Part shown: piece by piece, positions 7,719 to 15,849 of the stretch
Numbering within the stretch: the stretch's first letter is position 1
Layout: every line of letters begins with the position of its first letter
Assembly (NCBI GenBank): GCA_905199855.1
Contig: CAJKHY010000003.1
Coordinates: forward strand, 1-64,000
Direction: 5' to 3'
From: an uncultured Clostridium sp.
Lineage (GTDB): Bacteria > Bacillota_I > Bacilli_A > RF39 > UBA660
Length of the DNA stretch: 64,000 bases
Position numbers and translations under genes: made by a program
Notes under the pieces: model-generated
Database searches by the model: none
Told to the model about the DNA's origin: nothing
What the model saw: the letters and a program-made list of their open reading frames with translations, nothing else

Positions 7719-8561
7719 TTATATGTTTTTAAATAATTTTGTTTTTTCTTTAACAACCTTTTTAATGGCTTTTTCTCCACTCGTGATAACTTTTCTTGGG
7801 TCATAGGCTGTTTCATTTTCTTTTAGGAATTTTCTTACTTCGCTTGCCCAGGCTATTTGTAGTTCGGTGTTAATGTTGATTTTGTTAATGCCATTTCTTA
7901 TTGCTTCTTGAATAAGATTATCAGGAATGCCCGTTCCACCATGTAAGACAAGAGGAATAGAAACATTTTCGCTTATTTTTTTCATGGTTATAAAATCAAG
8001 GTTTGGTTTCCCTTTATATAGTCCATGGACACTTCCTAAAGCTGGGGCTATAGAATCAATATGAGTGCTATTTACTAGAGTAATGACATCTTCTAATTTG
8101 GCATTATAATTTTTGCCTTCCATGTCATCTTCGCTTCCACCTATTTGTCCTATTTCGGCTTCTACTGTTACATTTTTTGAATGTGCATATTCAACTACTC
8201 TTTTTGTTATATTTATATTTTCTAGAAGAGGGTAGTGAGAGGCATCGATCATAACAGAGGTAAAGCCTGCATCAATACATTTTTGGCATATTTCAAATGA
8301 AGAACCATGGTCTAAATGGAGAACAACATCAATTTGAATGTTTAAGTCTTTGATTAATGATTTTACAAGGTTGGCTACAACATTTACGCCTCCCATGTAT
8401 TTTATGGCTCCTTCACTTACACCAAGGATAACATCACTGTTTAATTCTTGCATTTCTTCAAGGATATATCTCGTCCACTCTAGGTTGTTTATATTAAAGT
8501 GAGGAACAGCATAATTACCTTGTTTTGCTTTTTCTAATATTTCTTTACTGTTTACTAACAT
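7719..8561 (-). CDS. fba: Class II fructose-bisphosphate aldolase
   Basis: The 280-residue protein is a class II, zinc-dependent FBP aldolase that cleaves fructose-1,6-bisphosphate in glycolysis. Motifs visible are YAVPHFNINN (near residue 20), VVLHLDHGSSFE with zinc-site His and Asp, FTSVMIDASHYPL, VEAEIGQIGG and VLHGGTGIPD. The related tagatose-bisphosphate aldolase cannot be excluded by eye. The frame extends to a GTG at 8570, but GGGTGAT followed by ATG at 8561 is the better start. The gene is 16 bases upstream of murA. Confidence 0.93.
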   Translation of the reverse strand: MLVNSKEILEKAKQGNYAVPHFNINNLEWTRYILEEMQELNSDVILGVSEGAIKYMGGVNVVANLVKSLIKDLNIQIDVVLHLDHGSSFEICQKCIDAGFTSVMIDASHYPLLENINITKRVVEYAHSKNVTVEAEIGQIGGSEDDMEGKNYNAKLEDVITLVNSTHIDSIAPALGSVHGLYKGKPNLDFITMKKISENVSIPLVLHGGTGIPDNLIQEAIRNGINKININTELQIAWASEVRKFLKENETAYDPRKVITSGEKAIKKVVKEKTKLFKNI

Positions 8562-8607
8562 ATTTATCACCCATTATAATATTAAGATAAATTTTGCTTT
8601 TAGTCAA

Positions 8608-8640
8608 ATAAAAAAGACATATACTTGACAGTATACATCT
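8608..8640 (-). terminator. Intrinsic terminator of the 8667-10124 gene
   Basis: AGACATATAC (8615-8624) pairs with GTATACATCT (8631-8640) with two G-U pairs in the minus-strand transcript. A run of T residues follows on that strand. Confidence 0.75.
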
Positions 8641-8666
8641 TTTACCCCTTTTTTTATTTCGTTTTA

Positions 8667-10124
8667 TTAAATAGTTAATTTTCTTGTATATGCTTTTGAA
8701 CTTGTACTGCAGTTGGTGTTTTCTTCAATATTACTGAATTGTTCATCTAATTTTGCTTGTTCTTTTTCAGTTAATCTATATAATGAGTTTGCTCTTTCAA
8801 GATCTGACATGATTAGATTAACTGCATTTTCCATTGAGTATTCAATATCTAACATTAGGTATTTGCTATGTTCATAGTTTTCTGGATTTGTGTTAGCTGG
8901 TGCTCCTTTAGATGCGTTGTAATTTAATATCGAATTATCTATTTCTCCTAATGTATTTGTATACTCAACAACTGTATCTTCAGGTAATAATTGAACGGCA
9001 ACTTGAGCAACATCTAATAAGATAAATTGTACTTGGTTTGATACTGATGTCGTTCCTAAAGAGGCTACTTCTAATTCTCTTACTTCATTGATAGTTAAAT
9101 TCATTTTGTTAGCAAGTTCTTCGTAACTTGGTATTTTATTTAATTCTTTGATTAGTCCTTGTCTTACTTTTAAGTAGTTCTTTACATTGTCTTTTTGGAC
9201 TGGATTATTTGGATAAACAATTGTCTCGGCAATTGATCTTACAAAATCATAAGATTCTCCCAATGCTTCTTCTTTATCTTTTTCATATGATGCAGATACA
9301 ACACTTTGTATTCTATCAGCAAAGTAACTATATACTATTCTATCTTTGTCATCCATGATATATTTAGCATAGATACTTGTTCCATTTGATGGATTGCTTC
9401 CTTTAATTTTGTGATTAAATGATAAATAATTTACTGATGGAATAGTTAACTCTTGTAGTATTGTTTCATAATCTTCAGCAAAATCCAACCAATAATCGTG
9501 GCTATATACATCTATTTGCTCTAGTGTTAAACCATTGATAAAGCCTAATTGAATTAATACTTCATCGTCATTTAATACAATTCCTGTTGCTAATTCAATA
9601 TCATTTTTAAAGTTTTCAAGGTTGTTTTTGATAAATTCTAGTTTCTCTGCTGGAAGAAATGTATTTAACTTATCTTCAACTATAGGTGCAAATGAAGGTG
9701 CTGGAGTATTTTCAATTTCATAATTTATTTTGTTTTCATTTGCAACAAGTGCATTCTCATCAATAGAGGTTTCTATATTTGACTTTTCTGTTCTTGTCCC
9801 TTTAATATCATTTAATATTGATTTTGCCAAAGAAACAATACCATAACCCGCTAAAGTAACTGCAACAGTTCCCGCTAAAGCGAGAGAAGTTATTTTTACA
9901 AAATTGTTTTTTCTTTGTATTGTATAACATACTTCTGCTCTTTGGTCTCTTGGTTTTTTTCTTTCACTTATTTCTATATTTCTTAGAATATCATCTAAGT
10001 CTTCAGGATCTATATATTTTGTTGTTGAATTGATTGGTGTTTTTGATTTTTCGTTAGCAAAAACTCCAATTCTTAATTCATTTTCCTTATCATAATAAGG
10101 TCTTATAATTTTTCCATTTTTCAT
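8667..10124 (-). CDS. Membrane protein with shared N-terminal domain; possible sigma-region-3-like segment
   Basis: I do not recognise this 485-residue protein as a whole. Residues 5-50 (IIRPYYDKENELRIGVF through DILRNIE) resemble the N-terminus of the PP2C phosphatase encoded at 50330-51367. A transmembrane helix lies at about 76-98. A large, mostly helical and acidic region follows, presumably on the other side of the membrane. Residues about 317-362 (RQGLIKELNKIPSYEELANK, then LTINEVREL) resemble sigma-70 region 3, which may be chance. The gene is monocistronic. Its promoter carries a long box also found before two other genes in the window. Confidence 0.75.
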   Translation of the reverse strand: MKNGKIIRPYYDKENELRIGVFANEKSKTPINSTTKYIDPEDLDDILRNIEISERKKPRDQRAEVCYTIQRKNNFVKITSLALAGTVAVTLAGYGIVSLAKSILNDIKGTRTEKSNIETSIDENALVANENKINYEIENTPAPSFAPIVEDKLNTFLPAEKLEFIKNNLENFKNDIELATGIVLNDDEVLIQLGFINGLTLEQIDVYSHDYWLDFAEDYETILQELTIPSVNYLSFNHKIKGSNPSNGTSIYAKYIMDDKDRIVYSYFADRIQSVVSASYEKDKEEALGESYDFVRSIAETIVYPNNPVQKDNVKNYLKVRQGLIKELNKIPSYEELANKMNLTINEVRELEVASLGTTSVSNQVQFILLDVAQVAVQLLPEDTVVEYTNTLGEIDNSILNYNASKGAPANTNPENYEHSKYLMLDIEYSMENAVNLIMSDLERANSLYRLTEKEQAKLDEQFSNIEENTNCSTSSKAYTRKLTI

Positions 10125-10156
10125 AATTTTCCCCCTCTTTCAAAAAGATGTCTCAT

Positions 10157-10185
10157 ATTCTAGCACGTATGTTTGTATTTGTCAA
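10157..10185 (-). promoter_or_regulatory. Promoter with shared CGTGCTA box
   Basis: On the minus strand TTGACA (10185-10180), a 17-bp spacer and TAGAAT (10162-10157). The spacer end and -10 read ACGTGCTAGAATATGAG, almost identical to the promoters at 25759-25787 and 50269-50298. Confidence 0.8.
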
Positions 10186-10204
10186 GTGTTTTTTTGTTTT
10201 TTTT

Positions 10205-10738
10205 TTAAAATAAATACGATAAACCTATAATTATTAGGACTATTCCACCACATATTGTTGATATTTTTCCATATTTTTGACTTAGTTTATCTCCTATATT
10301 TAGGCCAAAGTAAGTAAATAAGGCACTTGTAAGGCAAAATGTGGTGCTTACTATTAAGTAATTGTTATTGATGATATTTAATCCTATTCCGGTAGTAAAA
10401 CTATCAATACTAACACTTAGGCCAAAAATAAGGAAACTTACGATGTTTTCTAATGGTACTACTTCTTTTTCTTTGATGTTGGATAGAATTAGTTCTAGTC
10501 CAATGATAATAAATATAATTGATACTAAGTATTTTAGGTTTAAAACTAGGTATTTAGCTATGAATAAGCCTATTGATAATCCTAGCAAGGGCATTAAAAA
10601 GTGATAAATACCGACGATAATGGATAGGATAATTTTATTTTTTTTATCAATGTTTAATGTGCCATATACAAGTGATAAGGAAAAGGCATCCATGCTTAAG
10701 CTTATGGCAATGATAAGTGTAGTAAGAAATGTGTTCAT
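10205..10738 (-). CDS. mntP: MntP-family manganese efflux pump
   Basis: The 177-residue protein has six predicted membrane helices in two repeats, each with the family signature: SLSMDAFSLSLVYG (residues about 13-26) and GLSVSIDSFTTGIG (about 106-119). The Asp residues in these motifs are needed for transport in characterised MntP. The related sporulation protein YtaF has the same fold, so substrate is inferred. It follows spoIIR-prmC-prfA as ywlD does in B. subtilis. Its RBS AGGAGG is buried in a perfect hairpin. Confidence 0.85.
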   Translation of the reverse strand: MNTFLTTLIIAISLSMDAFSLSLVYGTLNIDKKNKIILSIIVGIYHFLMPLLGLSIGLFIAKYLVLNLKYLVSIIFIIIGLELILSNIKEKEVVPLENIVSFLIFGLSVSIDSFTTGIGLNIINNNYLIVSTTFCLTSALFTYFGLNIGDKLSQKYGKISTICGGIVLIIIGLSYLF

Positions 10739-10745
10739 GTAAGAG

Positions 10746-10776
10746 AACCTCCTAATTAAATTTTATTTAGGAGGTT
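10746..10776 (-). promoter_or_regulatory. Hairpin sequestering the mntP ribosome site
   Basis: A perfect 10-bp stem, AACCTCCTAA (10746-10755) with TTAGGAGGTT (10767-10776), 11-nt loop. On the mRNA the 3' arm contains the mntP Shine-Dalgarno AGGAGG, seven to eight bases before the AUG. No T-run follows on the minus strand, so it is not a terminator in this direction. Confidence 0.6.
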
Positions 10777-10785
10777 TTACTTTAT

Positions 10786-11319
10786 TCAAAATATTTTATT
10801 TAGAAGTTCTTTTACTAAAAATTTGTATTCTACCTCATCTTGATTTTCGTTATCTAATAGGCATAGTGGGGGAAACAAAACACACCACCAATTGTCTCCT
10901 TTACCATCACCAAGTGTTATTACTAAAGATTCATAATAACCGTCATTATATGTAATACCTTTATATTGTTTCTTAGGAAAATAATTTTGTCCATATTTAA
11001 TGGTATAATCAATGTTATAATTTTTATCTTTTATTGTTTTATCTATTTCTTTTTTTAAATTATCTAAGTTATTTTGAATGGTATTTCTTGCATCGTTGAT
11101 ATTATTTAAGTCAATTAGGTTATTTGCTATGTAGCTTTCAATAGTATTTTTTATTACTTGTTTTTGGGTTTGGTCTTCAATTGTGTTACTGTTTGATATT
11201 ACTCTTAATCTTATTGCTGTATCAGGGATAACGATATTATCTTTATTATTTGTGCTATCATATGCGATAAATGTTATAGTTATTGCTATAATTATTAGTA
11301 TTTTTTTAATAATTATCAC
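10786..11319 (-). CDS. spoIIR: Stage II sporulation protein R
   Basis: The 177-residue protein has an N-terminal hydrophobic signal or anchor (residues about 3-19). It shows the SpoIIR signatures IPDTAIRLRVISNSNTIEDQ (about 31-50) and GKGDNWWCVLFPPLCLL (about 139-155). SpoIIR is secreted by the forespore and triggers SpoIIGA to process pro-SigE in the mother cell. It lies between prmC and mntP, as in Bacillus. The apparent start is GTG at 11319, overlapping the AAGGGTGAT ribosome site, so the exact start is uncertain. Confidence 0.93.
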   Translation of the reverse strand: MIIIKKILIIIAITITFIAYDSTNNKDNIVIPDTAIRLRVISNSNTIEDQTQKQVIKNTIESYIANNLIDLNNINDARNTIQNNLDNLKKEIDKTIKDKNYNIDYTIKYGQNYFPKKQYKGITYNDGYYESLVITLGDGKGDNWWCVLFPPLCLLDNENQDEVEYKFLVKELLNKIF

Positions 11320-11355
11320 CCTTTCTAATAGTGTTATGGGGGATAATGATTTTTT

Positions 11356-12150
11356 TTATTCAGTTTTATAGATAAAAACGTAGCGATCTTTGTTACTATA
11401 GTCTTTTTCGATGGATACTGTAGGGGTATCTAAATATTTATAGGCAATAGCTTTTATTTGCTTGCCTTGATTCATGCCTATTTCAAAGGCTATTAGGTAT
11501 TTAGATTTTTGTTTCATATTTTTTAGTATTTGTTCATAGAAGTATAGTCCATCTTTTTTAGCATATAAAGCCATGTGGGGTTCATTATTCCTTACTATGT
11601 CCATAATTTTTTCATCATTTGCAATGTAAGGTGGGTTACTAATAATAATATCATAATATGAAGGTAATGGTTTTGTGATGTCGTGCTTTATAATATTTAT
11701 TAGAGTGTTGTTTGTTTTTGCATTTTCTATGGCTACACTTATAGCTTTTGCTGATAGTTCGTAGGCGTCTATTTTGATAGTAGGGAAAAATTTTTTTAGG
11801 GTGATAGCTATACAACCTGAGCCTGTTCCTAAATCGGCTATGGTTAAATTGTTTTGATTAGGATAGAGTTTTTTTATGTAATTGATAGTCTTTTCTACTA
11901 ATAATTCTGTTTCAAAACGCGGTATTAAGACATTTTTATTTACTTTGATGATGTTGCCATAGAAGTTAACATTGCCAATTATGTATTGAATAGGTTTTCC
12001 TTTTATTAATTGATTAATACCTTGATTATAGGTTTTCTCATTGTAAATATTTTCTTCTTGTAAGTAGTTATAGTAATAATCGGCTAAAGATTCTTCGATG
12101 TTGTGTTCTTTTAGAATTTGTTTGGCTTTAGTTATGGTATTATTTGTCAT
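11356..12150 (-). CDS. prmC: Release-factor glutamine methyltransferase PrmC
   Basis: This 264-residue SAM-dependent enzyme methylates the Gln of the GGQ motif of class I release factors. The SAM motif ADLGTGSGCIAI (residues about 105-116), the catalytic IISNPPYIA (about 170-178) and the N-terminal PIQYIIGNVNFYG element are present. It overlaps prfA, its substrate, by 11 bases, the usual coupled arrangement. Length is slightly short but normal for the family. Confidence 0.95.
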   Translation of the reverse strand: MTNNTITKAKQILKEHNIEESLADYYYNYLQEENIYNEKTYNQGINQLIKGKPIQYIIGNVNFYGNIIKVNKNVLIPRFETELLVEKTINYIKKLYPNQNNLTIADLGTGSGCIAITLKKFFPTIKIDAYELSAKAISVAIENAKTNNTLINIIKHDITKPLPSYYDIIISNPPYIANDEKIMDIVRNNEPHMALYAKKDGLYFYEQILKNMKQKSKYLIAFEIGMNQGKQIKAIAYKYLDTPTVSIEKDYSNKDRYVFIYKTE

Positions 12151-13201
12151 TTCCTTCTAAGGCTCTTTTCTGATTTTCGTTTATTAAGGCATCAATTATG
12201 ATTCCTAATTCACCATCCATGATGCGATCTAGATTCATTGATGTAAATCCAATTCGATGGTCGGTTACTCTATTTTGAGGGTAATTATAGGTTCTTATTT
12301 TTTCTGAGCGATCGCCAGTTCCTATTTTAATTCTTCTTTCAGCACTTTCTTTTTCTTCGTTTTCTTTTAATTTCAAGTCATATAATCTTGTTTTTAAGAT
12401 TTTCATGGCTTTTTCTTTGTTTTTGATTTGGCTTCTTTCTGTTTGGGAATAAACAATGATACCTGTTGGGATATGGGTTAATCTTACTGCTGAGTCAGTT
12501 GTGTTTACGCCTTGTCCTCCACAGCCACTTGAACGGGTGATATCTACTCGTACTTCTGATTCATCTAATTCAAAATCAAATTCTTCAGCTTCTGGCATGA
12601 CTAAAACGGTTGCTGTTGAAGTATGAACACGGCCTTGAGATTCGGTTTCTGGTACTCTTTGAACACGATGCGAACCACTTTCAAACTTTAATTTAGAATA
12701 TGCTCCTTCTCCTTTAATCATAAATTCTATTTGGGCATATCCTCCAGCCGAACCTTCAACACTGTTTAAGATTTCACTTTTCCAACCATAGTTGGCTATA
12801 TATTTTTGGTACATGTCATATAAATCGCCTGCGAAAATGTTGGCTTCATCTCCTCCTGCGGCTCCACGAATTTCTATGATAACATTCTTTTCATCATTAG
12901 GATCGTGTGGTAGTAATAAGATTTCTAATTCTTTTTCAGTTTTGTTTTTTTCTTCTTCTAATCTAATTAATTCTTCTTTAGCAAACTCTCCTAATTCTTT
13001 ATCGTGGATTAGTTCTTTACTTTCTTTGATATCATTTAATATTTTTTTATATTTGAGATATAGTTCTACTGTTTCTTTTAATCTTACTTGTTCTTTTGAT
13101 AATTCGGTCATTTTTTTAATATCTTTTAATACTTCTTCGCTTGATAGTAGGGAAGTTGTTTCGTCATATCTTTCTTTGATTTTTTCTAATCTTTCAATCA
13201 T
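12140..13201 (-). CDS. prfA: Peptide chain release factor 1
   Basis: The 353-residue protein recognises UAA and UAG and triggers peptide release. The codon-recognition tripeptide lies in HRVQRVPETESQGRVHTSTA (PET, as in Bacillus RF1), and the catalytic GGQ is in SSGCGGQGVNTTDSAVR. It is followed by prmC. The gap of about 90 bases upstream separates it from rpoE. Confidence 0.97.
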   Translation of the reverse strand: MIERLEKIKERYDETTSLLSSEEVLKDIKKMTELSKEQVRLKETVELYLKYKKILNDIKESKELIHDKELGEFAKEELIRLEEEKNKTEKELEILLLPHDPNDEKNVIIEIRGAAGGDEANIFAGDLYDMYQKYIANYGWKSEILNSVEGSAGGYAQIEFMIKGEGAYSKLKFESGSHRVQRVPETESQGRVHTSTATVLVMPEAEEFDFELDESEVRVDITRSSGCGGQGVNTTDSAVRLTHIPTGIIVYSQTERSQIKNKEKAMKILKTRLYDLKLKENEEKESAERRIKIGTGDRSEKIRTYNYPQNRVTDHRIGFTSMNLDRIMDGELGIIIDALINENQKRALEGNDK

Positions 13202-13256
13202 GAGTAATTCTCCTTTTCTATTAGAATTATATTATATAATTAACTTTTATGCAAAT

Positions 13257-13282
13257 AAAAATATGTTTTTAGGACATATTTT
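13257..13282 (-). terminator. Probable terminator of rpoE
   Basis: AAAATATGT (13257-13265) pairs with ACATATTTT (13274-13282). On the minus strand it lies just after the rpoE stop and leads into a T-rich stretch. The stem is AT-only, so strength is uncertain. Confidence 0.5.
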
Positions 13283-13288
13283 CATTTT

Positions 13289-13720
13289 TTATTCGATTTC
13301 GTCTTCATCTATGATAGATAAATCAGTTAATTCATCATCTTCGTAGTCATCATCTGTGGCATCGTAGTCGTCAATATCAATGTCATCATCTTCTTCAGGT
13401 TCAATATCATCTTCATCACTGGTTTCTGGTTCGATTTCGTCTTCTTCCTCTTCTTCTAAGTCTATTTTAACGGCATGATTAGATTTTAAATCCCACTTGC
13501 CATCTGTTAGTAAGATAAATTCTTTTGATGTTGTTAATGATTGGAAGAAATCTGCAATTTTTTCTTCATATTCATTTTCGCTTAGTTCTAATAAATCACA
13601 TACTTCTTTGAACAATTCTTTTGTTGTTAATGTTTTTTTAGTTTCCTCTAAATACATTTTTGCTATTTGTGTGTATGAGAGTAACTCCAATTCTTCTTTA
13701 GGCATTTTTTTTATACTCAT
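13289..13720 (-). CDS. rpoE: RNA polymerase delta subunit
   Basis: The 143-residue protein has an N-terminal HARE-HTH domain (residues about 8-80, SYTQIAKMYLEETKK onward). It ends in a tail of about 55 residues made almost wholly of D and E, the hallmark of delta. Delta binds RNA polymerase, promotes recycling and increases sensitivity to initiating NTP levels. It follows argS at ten bases, as in B. subtilis. The acidic tail was possibly judged low-complexity but is normal for this family. Confidence 0.95.
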   Translation of the reverse strand: MSIKKMPKEELELLSYTQIAKMYLEETKKTLTTKELFKEVCDLLELSENEYEEKIADFFQSLTTSKEFILLTDGKWDLKSNHAVKIDLEEEEEDEIEPETSDEDDIEPEEDDDIDIDDYDATDDDYEDDELTDLSIIDEDEIE

Positions 13721-13730
13721 TTTTTTCCTC

Positions 13731-15350
13731 CTACATTTCCTCTCTTGGTATTATACCTATTAAATTTAAACTATTATTGATAACAATTTGTATAGCTTTT
13801 AGTAAATTAGTTCTTTCACTAGTATACTGAATGTCCTCAGTTATAATTTTTTCTTGATTATAGTATGTGTGGAATAATGAGGCTAATTCGTAAACGTAGC
13901 TTGCTATAATATGTGGTGCTTTTTTGCTCGCTGAGGTTTCAACAATGTCTTTAAATTCATTTAGTTTATTCAAAATATTATATGTATATTGACTTTTTAA
14001 TGTTTGATATTTGTCAATGTTGGTAGCAAAATTTTTGGAATTCTTTAAAATAGAGCATATTCTTGCATTGGCATATTCAATATAGTATACAGGATTTTCA
14101 CTGTTTTGTTTTAAGGCTAAGTCAATATTGAAGTCTAATTGGGTGTCAAGGCTTTTTGATGAAAATAGATATCTTGTAGCATTTACGCCAACTTCTTCGA
14201 TTATTTCACTTAGAGTTACAGTTTTACCTGTTCTTTTACTTAATTTTAATTCTTCGTTATCTTTCATTAGTCTTACCATTTGTAATATTTTGATATCTAG
14301 GATACTGCTATCTTTACCCATCATTTCTAATGAGGCCTTTAATCTGTCTATATAGCCATGGTGATCTGCTCCAAGGACATCAATTAATTCATCAAAGCCT
14401 CTTTCTATTTTATCACAGTGATAAGCTATATCAGGTAATAAATAAGTATAGTTACCATCGCTTTTGATTAGAACACGATTTTTTTCATCACCATAGTCTA
14501 TTGTTTTTAACCATAGAGCTCCATCTTCAATATAGCAGTGGTTGTCATTTTTTAGTTTGGTAATTACTTTTTCTACTAAACCACGGTCATATAATGATTG
14601 TTCACTAGAGAATACATCAAAGTTAACACGATAGATGTCTAAGTCTTTTTTTATTTTTTCTAATAGGATGTTTAGTCCATATTTTTTAAAGAATGGGATG
14701 TCTTCGTTTAATTTAGTATCTTGATATTCTTCTTTAATTTTTTTGGCGATGTCAATTATTTCTTGTCCATGATACCCATCTTCTGGTAATGTGGATTCGA
14801 TATTGTATAAGTTTTGGTATCTTACTTTAATGGAAATTCCAAGATTATTCATTTGATTACCTGCATCGTTGATATAATATTCTTTAGTTACATCGTACCC
14901 CGCAAAGGTCATGATTCTTGCTAAGTTATCTCCGTAGGTTGCTCCACGGCCATGTCCTAAGTGTAAGTTTCCTGTTGGATTTGCACTTACAAACTCAATA
15001 TTTACTTTTTTTCCTTGCCCTAGATCACTTTTACCATAGTTAGTGTTTTCTTTAATTATGGTATTAATGCTTTCTAGTAAGTATTGCTCACTTATAAAGA
15101 TATTAATAAATCCTGGCGGTAATACTTCAATTTTAGATATTATTTCACTTTGAATTTTATTTTTAATTTTATTTGCTATGTTTATTGGATTATCTTTTAA
15201 AGATTTAGCTAAAGATAAAGCAATATTAGTCGAATAATCTCCATGATTTTTATCCTTTGGTATGCTTACTTCAATTTCTTGCTCATAGTCAATTTGTAAT
15301 TCAATTAATGTTTTTTTTAGTATTTCTTGTATTTCTTTTTTTATACTCAT
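13731..15350 (-). CDS. argS: Arginyl-tRNA synthetase
   Basis: The 539-residue class I synthetase charges tRNA-Arg. Its HIGH motif is HLGH in NPTGNLHLGHGRGA (residues about 119-132), and the KMSKS equivalent is the degenerate KLSKRTGK, as usual in ArgS. The N-terminal Arg-S domain and the C-terminal DALR anticodon-binding domain (last about 110 residues) are complete. It overlaps ywiB by four bases (ATGA) and precedes rpoE, an order kept in Bacillus. Confidence 0.97.
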   Translation of the reverse strand: MSIKKEIQEILKKTLIELQIDYEQEIEVSIPKDKNHGDYSTNIALSLAKSLKDNPINIANKIKNKIQSEIISKIEVLPPGFINIFISEQYLLESINTIIKENTNYGKSDLGQGKKVNIEFVSANPTGNLHLGHGRGATYGDNLARIMTFAGYDVTKEYYINDAGNQMNNLGISIKVRYQNLYNIESTLPEDGYHGQEIIDIAKKIKEEYQDTKLNEDIPFFKKYGLNILLEKIKKDLDIYRVNFDVFSSEQSLYDRGLVEKVITKLKNDNHCYIEDGALWLKTIDYGDEKNRVLIKSDGNYTYLLPDIAYHCDKIERGFDELIDVLGADHHGYIDRLKASLEMMGKDSSILDIKILQMVRLMKDNEELKLSKRTGKTVTLSEIIEEVGVNATRYLFSSKSLDTQLDFNIDLALKQNSENPVYYIEYANARICSILKNSKNFATNIDKYQTLKSQYTYNILNKLNEFKDIVETSASKKAPHIIASYVYELASLFHTYYNQEKIITEDIQYTSERTNLLKAIQIVINNSLNLIGIIPREEM

Positions 15351-15715
15351 AATATATCCTCCAATTCTATTTTATATTCAAATATGTTATTACTTTCTAA
15401 GATTTCATATTTGATATATATTTTATCTTCTTTAATATCTAATTCTCTTGTTTTGATATTTAGTTCTAAATTTAAACCTGATTCTTTTAGTAAATAATTA
15501 CTCTTATGAGTTTTGTCTTTTTGGAACTGCATAGCGTGAGTAAATTTAGAATTATCTCTAATAACGATTATCTCATTATTTTTGATACGTATTTCATATG
15601 ATGTATCATTGTCTTGATATTTTATTTTGTTTTGGTTAACAATGCAGTTAGAATTATGGTTAGTAATTTCATTAGTTGTTAAATTCTTTAATTCACTTTT
15701 AATTTTTCTTCGCAC
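15347..15715 (-). CDS. DUF1934 (YwiB-like) beta-barrel protein
   Basis: The 122-residue protein is a DUF1934/YwiB homologue, judged by size, beta-rich pattern and position directly upstream of argS-rpoE. Core elements include YEIRIKNNEIIVIRD and LKESGLNLELNIKTREL. The family forms a small lipocalin-like barrel of unknown function. The start is GTG behind AGGTGAT. An extended -10 (TGATATAAT) lies shortly upstream, so it probably heads the ywiB-argS-rpoE transcript. Confidence 0.78.
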   Translation of the reverse strand: MRRKIKSELKNLTTNEITNHNSNCIVNQNKIKYQDNDTSYEIRIKNNEIIVIRDNSKFTHAMQFQKDKTHKSNYLLKESGLNLELNIKTRELDIKEDKIYIKYEILESNNIFEYKIELEDIL

Positions 15716-15849
15716 AATATCACCTGATTTTTTCGTTTCTCATTATATCATAACATTTAAAAAAATAAAACTTATATTTTATTTTTTTTAGTAAATATTA
15801 TTATTAGGTTAGAAAAATCGTTTATTTTAAAGGAATTCAGGTGATTAAA

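Noticed and set aside
10739..10785. yybP-ykoY manganese riboswitch before mntP
   Set aside because: The spacer is less than 50 nt, too short for the riboswitch; only the simple hairpin is present.
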